Positions 43,000-51,323 of a DNA stretch of 64,000 nt are shown piece after piece; within the stretch, counting starts at the first letter, position 1, and every line of letters starts with the position of its first letter. Location: contig JAFKMZ010000006.1 in the NCBI GenBank assembly GCA_017305055.1, positions 1 to 64,000 of the forward strand, in the 5' to 3' direction. This DNA comes from Lysobacterales bacterium (GTDB lineage: Bacteria > Pseudomonadota > Gammaproteobacteria > Xanthomonadales > Rhodanobacteraceae). A program made the position numbers and the translations under genes. The notes under the pieces were generated by a model. That model saw only the letters and a list, made by a program, of their open reading frames with translations. It had not been told where the DNA came from and did not search any database.

Positions 43000-44703
43000 T
43001 TGCCGATCAGCCCCTATAGCCGCTACCAACACCTGCGCTCGGTCTGGCCGTGGCTGCCACTCTGGATGGGTGTGGCGCTCGTCGCGATCTTCTCACATGG
43101 GCCGATGCCGCTGTATTCGACCCGCACGCTGGCTGTGGCCTGGGAGATGTGGGCGCATGGCCACTGGCTGGTACCGCACATCAACGGCGACCCCTACAGC
43201 GAAAAGGCGCCGTTGCTGTTCTGGCTGATCCATGCGGGCTGGTTCGTGTTCGGCGTCAGCGACATCTGGCCGCGTGTCCTCGAGGTGCTGTTTGGCGCCG
43301 CCGAACTGGTGCTGCTGATGGTGTTGGCGCGGCGCCTGTTTCCCACGCGGCCCTGGGTGGCGCGGGCCGGCCCGTGGATGCTGCTGGCGCTGGGCTTCGC
43401 GTTCCTGTTTGGCCTGCAGATCATGTACGACGTGCTGCTGGCGGTGTGCACGCTCGCGGCCCTGCTGTGCCTGGTGCCCAGGGTCGATCGGGTCGAGCCG
43501 CGCTGGTGGCTGTTTGGCCTGTGCGTCGGCTTGGGCCTGCTGACCAAGGGCCCGGTGATGCTGCTGCACGTGGCGTTCCCCTGGCTGCTCGGTCCCCTGT
43601 GGAACGATTGGGCGCGTGGGCATCGGCTGCGTTGGTATGGGCGCGGCGTGCTGGCCCTGCTGCTGGGATTCGCGATCCTGCTGGCCTGGGCGTTGCCGGC
43701 GGGCTGGAGCGGCGGCGAGGCGTATCGCCATCGCCTGTTCTTCACCCAGACCGCGGGCCGCGTGGTGACCGCGTTTGTGCATGCCCGACCCTGGTATTGG
43801 TACCTGCTGGCACTGCCCGTTCTGCTGTTTCCGTTCAGCGGCTGGCCGCGCGCGTGGGTGGCACTGGCGGCACTGCGACGTCCGCTGGAGTCGGGCCTGC
43901 GCTTTGCGCTGTGCTGGGTGGTCCCGGTGCTGCTGACGTTCTCGCTCATCAGCGGCAAGCAGCTGTATTACCCGTTGCCGGAACTTGGCGGCATGGTATT
44001 GCTCCTGGCCGGGGCCGTAGCGGTGCTGCGCGAGCGGCACCCGGCGCTGGCCGGCAACGCCTGGTTGGGGACCTGGCCGCTCGGGGTCGGCGGCATAGGC
44101 TTCGGACTGTTCCTGTTCGTGTTGCCGTGGCTTGCATCCGCCCATCGCGTGCATGGCGAATGGCTCGAGGCCGTTGCGCCCTACAGCCGCAATTTCGGCA
44201 TGGTGTTCCTGTTGCTCGGCATCCTGCTGCTGTTGCGTGGCCGCGGCGAAATGCGTCGGCTGGCGGTTGCCGGCCTGGTCGGGGCTTTGGCCTTGAACAC
44301 GCTGTTCACCCTTACCGTGTGGCCGCGCTACGACCTGGCGCCGACGTCGCACATGGTGCACGAGGCGGACCGCCATGGCCTGGTCGTGGCCTATCTGGGG
44401 AACTACGAGGGACAGTTCAATTTCGCCGCCCGGCTCGTTCATCCGGTGCGCGAGCTGGTCGCAGGCCAGGCCTTGCAGGACTTTGCCCACCAGCATGCGG
44501 ACGCGTTGGTCATCACCCACCCGGACCGCCTGAACGCAAACGACCTGCGCTATGCGCGGCTGGTCCAACCGTTCCGCTCGGGCTGGATCGTGGTGTGGGA
44601 GGCACAGGCGCTGGCCGACCTGCACGCCGGGCGTGCGCCGGACGAACCGCGACAGCCGACCATCATCTACACCGGCGCGCCCGCCAGTCGCGCGCAGCAA
44701 TGA
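43000..44703 (+). CDS. second GT39/ArnT-like membrane glycosyltransferase
   Basis: This protein has 567 residues from a TTG at 43000 (MPISPYSRYQHL) with GGGAG seven bases upstream; an internal ATG at 43066 is an alternative. It has about 12 hydrophobic helices. The first loop reads GPMPLYSTRTLAVAWEM, followed by PYSEKAPLLFWLIHAGWFVF, so the overall PMT-clan pattern is kept. The usual acidic D-E pair of the first loop is replaced by Y-S-T, unlike the GT39 gene at 36545. Either the acidic residue is supplied elsewhere or activity differs. It ends as ATGA with the next gene. Confidence 0.82.
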   Translation: MPISPYSRYQHLRSVWPWLPLWMGVALVAIFSHGPMPLYSTRTLAVAWEMWAHGHWLVPHINGDPYSEKAPLLFWLIHAGWFVFGVSDIWPRVLEVLFGAAELVLLMVLARRLFPTRPWVARAGPWMLLALGFAFLFGLQIMYDVLLAVCTLAALLCLVPRVDRVEPRWWLFGLCVGLGLLTKGPVMLLHVAFPWLLGPLWNDWARGHRLRWYGRGVLALLLGFAILLAWALPAGWSGGEAYRHRLFFTQTAGRVVTAFVHARPWYWYLLALPVLLFPFSGWPRAWVALAALRRPLESGLRFALCWVVPVLLTFSLISGKQLYYPLPELGGMVLLLAGAVAVLRERHPALAGNAWLGTWPLGVGGIGFGLFLFVLPWLASAHRVHGEWLEAVAPYSRNFGMVFLLLGILLLLRGRGEMRRLAVAGLVGALALNTLFTLTVWPRYDLAPTSHMVHEADRHGLVVAYLGNYEGQFNFAARLVHPVRELVAGQALQDFAHQHADALVITHPDRLNANDLRYARLVQPFRSGWIVVWEAQALADLHAGRAPDEPRQPTIIYTGAPASRAQQ

Positions 44704-45026
44704 GCCCGCCGTCGATCGACAGTTTGCGCCGCCAGTGCGACGGGCCGCGCGATGGCGCGCTGTTGCGCTTTGCCCTGGGCGAAGCGCTGCGCGACGCCGG
44801 GGACCTGCCGGCGGCCATCGACGAGCTGCGTCGCGCGCTGGCGTTCGATCCGCTGTACTCCGCCGCGTGGAAGCAACTTGGCCGCGCCTGCCTGGCCGCC
44901 GGCCGGCAGGCCGATGCCGCCGAGGCTTGGCGCCAGGGCGTGGCAGCGGCCGACCGTCGCGGCGACCGCCAGGCGCAAAGGGAAATGGCGGTCTTCCTGC
45001 GCCGCCTGGAGCGGGCCGGCCACTGA
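44700..45026 (+). CDS. small TPR-repeat protein
   Basis: This 108-residue protein is translationally coupled (ATGA) to the GT39 gene. It contains two tetratricopeptide repeats: GALLRFALGEALRDAGDLPAAIDELRRALAFDP and YSAAWKQLGRACLAAGRQADAAEAWRQGV. There is no signal peptide or membrane segment. It is likely a small adaptor for protein contacts, and its coupling suggests a link with the glycosyltransferase. Confidence 0.85.
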   Translation: MSPPSIDSLRRQCDGPRDGALLRFALGEALRDAGDLPAAIDELRRALAFDPLYSAAWKQLGRACLAAGRQADAAEAWRQGVAAADRRGDRQAQREMAVFLRRLERAGH

Positions 45027-45040
45027 CCCCGGCGTTGGCT

Positions 45041-45937
45041 TTATTCCGGTTTTGGAGTGTCGTAGGGGCTGGGCCGGCCCGGGGCCGAATAGCGCTTGTA
45101 CTGCCACTGGTATTGGGTGAAGGCGATTTCGACGCAATCCTGCACGCCGCGGTTGAGCGCCGTGCAGGCAAGATCCAGGTCGGCATCGGCGATGCCGTCC
45201 GGCGCCGGCAGCACGTGGACGCGATAGCCGGCGCCGCGCGGCAGGCGCTCGGCAAACGCATACAGCACGGTCGCGCCGGTGCGCGCGGCCAGGCGCGGCA
45301 GCAACACCATGGTGAGCGCCTCGCGGCCGAAGAATGGCGCAAACCGGCCTTCGCCCTCGCGCGGCTTCTGGTCCGGGAGGATGCCCACCGTGCCGCCCTG
45401 GCCCAGGCGCTTGTACAGCTGGCGTACGCCGGCGCCGTCGGCACGCACCTGTGCGGGGGCCAGCGCCCCCCGTACCTTGCGCAGCAGGGCCTCGAGTGCG
45501 GCGATGCGCGGCGGCCGGTACAGGATGGCCATCGGTGTCTTGCGGCACAGCCAGTAGTTGAGCACTTCCCAGCAGCCGAGATGCGGCGCGGCGATGATCA
45601 CGCCGCTGCCCTTGGCCAGGGCCGCGTCGAGCAGTGCCTCGCCCCGGACTTCCCGCACCAGGTGGAGCGCGCGCTCGGCTCCGCCGCCCCAGATCTTGAT
45701 GATCTCCCAGGCCGATTTGCCGCTCTCCCTGGCCACCGCCTGCAGCAGGTGCTGGTGTTCTGCGGCGGAGTCATCCGGCCGCACGATGTGCAGGTTGGCG
45801 GCCATGTGCCGCGCGGACGCCGACTGGCGCCACAGCAGCAGCATGCCCATGCCGGCGCCCATGGCTTGCAGCACGCGCAACGGCAGCCAGGAAAGCAGGC
45901 GCATCGACCAGTAGAAGAGAAAAATGTCAGCGCGCAT
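45041..45937 (-). CDS. lpxL: lipid A acyltransferase, LpxL/HtrB family
   Basis: This 298-residue protein starts at MRADIFLFYWSMRLLSWLPLRVL, with an N-terminal membrane anchor. It has the catalytic HX4E motif as H119 to E124 (APHLGCWEV), then LYRPPRIAALEALLRKVRG, GILPDQKPREGEGRFAPFFG and GATVLYAFAERLPRGAGYRV. It transfers a secondary acyl chain to Kdo-lipid A at the inner membrane. Whether it is LpxL, LpxM or a paralogue cannot be settled here. Its place beside the glycosyltransferases supports an LPS role. Confidence 0.9.
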   Translation of the reverse strand: MRADIFLFYWSMRLLSWLPLRVLQAMGAGMGMLLLWRQSASARHMAANLHIVRPDDSAAEHQHLLQAVARESGKSAWEIIKIWGGGAERALHLVREVRGEALLDAALAKGSGVIIAAPHLGCWEVLNYWLCRKTPMAILYRPPRIAALEALLRKVRGALAPAQVRADGAGVRQLYKRLGQGGTVGILPDQKPREGEGRFAPFFGREALTMVLLPRLAARTGATVLYAFAERLPRGAGYRVHVLPAPDGIADADLDLACTALNRGVQDCVEIAFTQYQWQYKRYSAPGRPSPYDTPKPE

Positions 45938-46020
45938 GGCCGGGGAACCTTGTGCTCTTGATCGTCCTCCCGGGATCGCGTAGCGATATCCAGGAGCCGG
46001 CGCCTGCGCATTTCGGCATG

Positions 46021-46062
46021 CGATCAGGGCACTGGATTCCGGCTTGCGCGGGAATGGCGGGG
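46021..46062. repeat. REP-like palindromic repeat
   Basis: ATTCC-GGCTTGCGCG-GGAAT (46036-46055) is flanked by CACTGG, the layout of the dispersed ATTCCCGCGNAAGCGGGAATCCAGTG repeats common in gammaproteobacteria. A second imperfect hairpin (GGGATCGC-GTA-GCGATATCC) lies at about 45973-45992. It sits in the divergent gap between lpxL and dtd. Confidence 0.6.
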
Positions 46063-46199
46063 GATGGGTTTGGCGGGGTCTTCCTGGAAGTGTAAATGAG
46101 TGGCCTGCGCCGGGCGCGCGCCGTTCAAGCCTGGTGGCAGCGCTTTCCTTGATCTTGGTTCCCGGCTTAAGCTTTGCGCTTCCTGATCGTGGCCCATGC

Positions 46200-46640
46200 A
46201 TGATTGCCCTGATCCAACGCGTCTCGTCCGCCCGCGTCGAGGTCGACGGCGCCATCGTTGGCGCCATCGGCACCGGCCTGCTGGCCCTGGTGGCGGTGGA
46301 GCCCGGCGACGGCGAGTTGCAGACCGCCCGCATGCTGCAGAAGCTGCTTGCCTACCGCGTGTTTGCGGATGCGGAAGGCCGCATGAACCTGTCGCTCAAG
46401 GATGTCGCCGGCGGGCTGCTGCTGGTCAGCCAGTTCACCCTGGCCGCCGATACCCGGTCGGGCCTGCGCCCAAGCTTCACCTCGGCCGCCAGCCCGGAAC
46501 ATGCGCGTACCTGGTTCGAGCGCCTGCTCGCTTTGGCGCGCGCCGAATACACGCCGGTGGAAACCGGGCGCTTCGGCACCCATATGGTGGTGCACCTGGT
46601 GAACGACGGGCCGGTCACCTTCCGCCTGGAGGTGAAATGA
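46200..46640 (+). CDS. dtd: D-aminoacyl-tRNA deacylase
   Basis: This protein has 146 residues from [17 protein letters not shown], the normal Dtd start. It keeps [21 protein letters not shown] (the SQxTL catalytic block) and the C-terminal NDGPVTF motif, which supplies the cross-subunit Gly-cis-Pro gate. It removes D-amino acids, and mischarged glycine, from tRNA in the cytoplasm. Length is standard. Confidence 0.96.
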   Translation: MIALIQRVSSARVEVDGAIVGAIGTGLLALVAVEPGDGELQTARMLQKLLAYRVFADAEGRMNLSLKDVAGGLLLVSQFTLAADTRSGLRPSFTSAASPEHARTWFERLLALARAEYTPVETGRFGTHMVVHLVNDGPVTFRLEVK

Positions 46641-46805
46641 GCGCTTGCCGACAGGCGTGGGGGCCGGCCTGGCCCCAGGCCGCGAATCCCGCGCCCGGCA
46701 TACGTTTAGGTATGTTTCCGGCGTGGCTTTTTTTCTTGAAATCCGGCCGGCGTGGCTCCACTTCAGCTACACTGTCCGGTTCTTGCACCCTGTGGTGATC
46801 GGTTG

Positions 46806-48704
<1,899 letters not shown>

Positions 48705-48730
48705 GCGTCCATACGCTTCGGACCCTGCCC

Positions 48731-48752
48731 AACCCCCGGTCCGCGCGGGGTT
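48731..48752 (+). terminator. possible terminator after rpoD
   Basis: A six-base-pair stem AACCCC/GGGGTT with a GC-rich loop lies 27 bases after the rpoD stop and is followed by TGTTCGT. The stem is short and the T-run is poor, so this is a weak candidate. Confidence 0.4.
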
Positions 48753-48922
48753 GTTCGTACTTGCACGGCGCCCGCGCAGGACCGCTCTGGGCGATGCCCC
48801 TGCTTGATGCCCATCGCGAGGTCACCGGCAAGAGCGTCGCCCACTGGTGGGCTCCTGCCGGTGCCCACGGGCGGTGCTGCGCTGGCACGCCACCGGCAAG
48901 TCCTCTACCATGCAGAGCGTGT

Positions 48923-49258
48923 GGGCCTGTAGCTCAATGGTTAGAGCAGGGGACTCATCGAAAGGTGCCGCCGCGGCGTAATCCGCGGACGGGATCGGGA
49001 TGAATTCAGGGAAACCTCAGCGGCGCGCATGCGGCCGGTGGCAACCCTGAGCCAAGCCGCCGGTGCACCGGCGGAAGGTGCAGAGACTACCTGAGGGCTT
49101 AAAGCGCCCTTGATCACAGGCTCGAGCGTCCCGCACCCCACTTGTCCACGCGCCATGGCTGCGTCGGGCGAAGGGTGAAGAGATAGTCCGCTCCGCAGGG
49201 AAACCTCCGGTACAAGCGAATCCCTTGGTTCCAGGTTCGAGTCCTGGCGGGCCCACCA
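48923..49258 (+). tRNA. ileX: tRNA-Ile(CAU), interrupted by a group I intron
   Basis: The 5' exon (48923-48958) and 3' exon (49219-49258) join to a complete 76-base cloverleaf. The acceptor stem GGGCCTG pairs with CGGGCCC, the D arm is GCTC/GAGC, and the anticodon stem is GGGGA/TCCCT with loop CT-CAT-AA. The T arm is CCAGG/CCTGG around the TTCGAGT loop, and an encoded CCA ends at 49258. The D loop and anticodon arm match E. coli ileX/ileY closely, so the CAT anticodon is read as isoleucine-2 (lysidine-modified, decoding AUA) and not methionine. The gene is split directly after the anticodon. A TACCAT hexamer at 48906 may be its -10 box. Confidence 0.9.
48959..49218 (+). ncRNA. self-splicing group I intron (Azoarcus-like, IC3 type) in the tRNA-Ile anticodon loop
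   Basis: The 260-base insert starts after the U of the CAU anticodon and ends with the terminal G (49218) that group I introns require. P1 can form between CAT of the exon and GTG at 48965-48967, with the U-G pair at the splice site. P2 is CCGCGG-CGTAAT-CCGCGG. The core blocks match the Azoarcus tRNA-Ile ribozyme in order: TTCAGGGAAACCTCAGC, GGCAACCCTGAGCCAAGC, GGAAGGTGCAGAGACTA and GAAGAGATAGTCC, then AAACCTCCGGTACAAGCG. P7 pairs GACTA (49085-49089) with TAGTC (49184-49188). There is no homing-endonuclease gene inside. Confidence 0.9.
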
Positions 49259-49687
49259 GTTCCAGCCAGCTATGCTGCGATTGTGCCGGAAGCCATCAAG
49301 TGGCCATCTATCGCGTGGAGTAGCCGTACGCGAGGCGATAGGAAGAGGGGCGTTTCTCCGATTCGTCAGGAGTAGATGGCTAGGGCGATTCATTCCGCCG
49401 GTGCCGGTCATCGTGTGCCATCCCTACCTGCGTTTTATGGGAATGGCGCGCCGCTGCGGCTCTTCCCTTGCACCGGCGGCGCCAAATGAATCGGCTTGTT
49501 CGGGCCAGTCAGGGAGACAAAGGTAGGGTGTGGTCGATCTCGCGTGTTCTACAACTGATCCATCCGACGCAAACGCGCTCATGAGTGAAGCAAATCCGTG
49601 TTTTCCAAGGACTTTCCCGCAACAAACAATTGACATGACCTTCGATGTGGCGGCACATTGGGATGGGCCGCCTCGAGGGTAGCGAGC
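49259..49687. other. 429-base region without a gene; possible promoter at 49630-49659
   Basis: No gene or tRNA is seen. A good -35 box TTGACA (49630-49635) stands 18 bases before CACATT (49654-49659), 28 bases ahead of the sigma factor GTG start. It could be a housekeeping promoter for the FecI-like gene. The base composition is visibly less GC-rich than the rpoD side. Confidence 0.4.
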
Positions 49688-50239
49688 GTGTCGAAGTCAT
49701 GGACCAATCGGCTGGAAGTGGAGTTGGCGCCGTCGCGTGATGCGGACGTCAACGCCTTCGTTCGCGAGAACCAGGCCGAGCTGTTGAATTTCTTTCGTCA
49801 TCGTCTGACACAGTCGCAGGACGCTGCCGACCTGGCGCAGGAATCCTGGAGCCGGTTGATGCGTTACCGGCAAGACCAGCCACCAAGCGCGTTACGCAGC
49901 CTGTTGTTCACCATTGCGCACAACGTGCTAAAGAACCACTGGCGCTGGCGATCGTTACATCAGCTCGAACAACCCACTGACTTCACCGAACAGGACGTTG
50001 TCTCCGGCGCCCCCGGTGTGGAGCGGCAGTGGCAGATGCAGCGTTACCTCAAGGCAGTGGAAACGATCGTCGCTGGCATGCCGGACAAGCGTCGCACGGT
50101 ATTCCTACTCAGCCGCATCGAAGAATTGAGCAATGCCGAAGTTGCCCAGCGTTGCGGCATCTCTGTGAAAATGGTCGAGAAGCATCTCGCGAAGGCGATA
50201 GCCGAGTGTCGCACGCGGGTAGGGGAGTTCAATCTTTGA
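49688..50239 (+). CDS. FecI-like ECF sigma factor
   Basis: This protein has 183 residues from the GTG at 49688 (MSKSWTNRLEVELAPSRD), with GAGGG eight bases upstream; an ATG at 49658 is less likely. Region 2 is LLNFFRHRLTQSQDAADLAQESWSRLMRY and region 4 is DKRRTVFLLSRIEELSNAEVAQRCGISVKMVEKHLAKAI, the FecI/FpvI type. It is followed by a FecR-like regulator and a TonB receptor with a signalling domain. The three form a cell-surface signalling chain in which the occupied receptor activates the sigma factor through FecR. Confidence 0.92.
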   Translation: MSKSWTNRLEVELAPSRDADVNAFVRENQAELLNFFRHRLTQSQDAADLAQESWSRLMRYRQDQPPSALRSLLFTIAHNVLKNHWRWRSLHQLEQPTDFTEQDVVSGAPGVERQWQMQRYLKAVETIVAGMPDKRRTVFLLSRIEELSNAEVAQRCGISVKMVEKHLAKAIAECRTRVGEFNL

Positions 50240-50253
50240 GTGTTGGCCACGGT

Positions 50254-51225
50254 ATGAATCCCGCTCACGACGCCATCGAAGAGGAAGCTGCTGCTTGGTT
50301 CGCCAAGCGCCGCGACGGGGTCTGCAGCGACGAGGCAGCATTCGAAGCGTGGCGCGGTCGCAGCGATGCGCATGCGCATGCCTACGCAGAAATCGAACGC
50401 GAGTGGGAACAGTGGAAGCAGCTTCGCACCTCCTTGCGTATGCGCGAGATGACTGCTGCCGCAATGGAAGCTACCGCACCCAGGCGGCGGCGGACGACCG
50501 GCAAGCACTGGTGGCCGCTGCTTGCAGCGGCGAGCCTGGCTGCGATCGCAGTGCTCGGTGGCATTCGGTTGTTGCCCCTGGTGATGCACGCGCCGACGGT
50601 GACCTACAGCACCGGTGTCGGCGAGCAAAGAACGGAACAGCTGCCTGACGGCACCCGGATCGTCCTCAACACGCAGACCGCAATGCAGGTGCGCTATGAC
50701 CGCGGGAGACGCGAGGTGAGGTTGCAGTACGGTGAGGCGATGTTCGATGTCGTGCATGATGCCAAGCGTCCCTTCATCGTTACTACCGCCGGCGGTCGTG
50801 TCACCGATCTGGGGACGCAATTTCTGGTTCGTGACGAAGATGGCACGGCGCTGATCACCTTGTTGCATGGGCGCGTCGAAGTCGCAACAAAGACCGACAG
50901 CAAGCAATTGGTACCGGGGGAGCAGGCTCACTACGGTGCCAGCGTTGCCGGCGTGCGTGTGCAGCCGGTTGACACGGCTTCCGCCACCAGTTGGATGCAT
51001 GGGCGGTTGGACTTCAGTGACTGGCCGCTGGCCAAGGTCGTCGCAGAGGCCAACCGATACTCTGCGGTCAAGCTGCATCTGGGTGATAAGCGGCTGGCTG
51101 ACCTGCGCGTAGGCGGCAGCTTGCGCACCGGCAACAATCCGGAAATCGCTGACGCTCTTACCGCCGTACTTCCGTTGCGTGTGGCTCGCCGTGACGTGAA
51201 CGAAATCGTGCTGATGTCGCGCTGA
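50254..51225 (+). CDS. FecR-like transmembrane anti-sigma regulator
   Basis: This protein has 323 residues from MNPAHDAIEEEAAAWFAKR. The N-terminal DUF4880 segment (residues 5-60) binds the sigma factor. One membrane helix is at about 86-107 (WWPLLAAASLAAIAVLGGIRLLPLV). The periplasmic FecR domain has TEQLPDGTRIVLNTQTAM and FIVTTAGGRVTDLGTQFLVRDED, and a DUF4974-like C terminus follows (LAKVVAEANRYSAVKLHL). It passes the signal from the receptor's STN domain to the sigma factor. Confidence 0.93.
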   Translation: MNPAHDAIEEEAAAWFAKRRDGVCSDEAAFEAWRGRSDAHAHAYAEIEREWEQWKQLRTSLRMREMTAAAMEATAPRRRRTTGKHWWPLLAAASLAAIAVLGGIRLLPLVMHAPTVTYSTGVGEQRTEQLPDGTRIVLNTQTAMQVRYDRGRREVRLQYGEAMFDVVHDAKRPFIVTTAGGRVTDLGTQFLVRDEDGTALITLLHGRVEVATKTDSKQLVPGEQAHYGASVAGVRVQPVDTASATSWMHGRLDFSDWPLAKVVAEANRYSAVKLHLGDKRLADLRVGGSLRTGNNPEIADALTAVLPLRVARRDVNEIVLMSR

Positions 51226-51323
51226 AGCCATGCCGTCGGGCTGGGGTAGGGTCGCGCGTCGCTCAGGTGTTACCTCCCGTGACAGGCGCTTCTGCAGCGC
51301 CAGCCAATTTTGGGGAGGGGCAC

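Noticed and set aside
43093-45444. 783-codon open frame on the minus strand across GT39 and TPR genes
   Set aside because: Glutamine- and histidine-rich composition and lack of any domain mark it as antisense of coding DNA. The plus strand carries recognisable proteins.
48941-49411. Open frames covering the tRNA and intron
   Set aside because: The nucleotides are explained by the cloverleaf and ribozyme core. The translated frames have no homology and cannot be a homing endonuclease (no LAGLIDADG or HNH motif).
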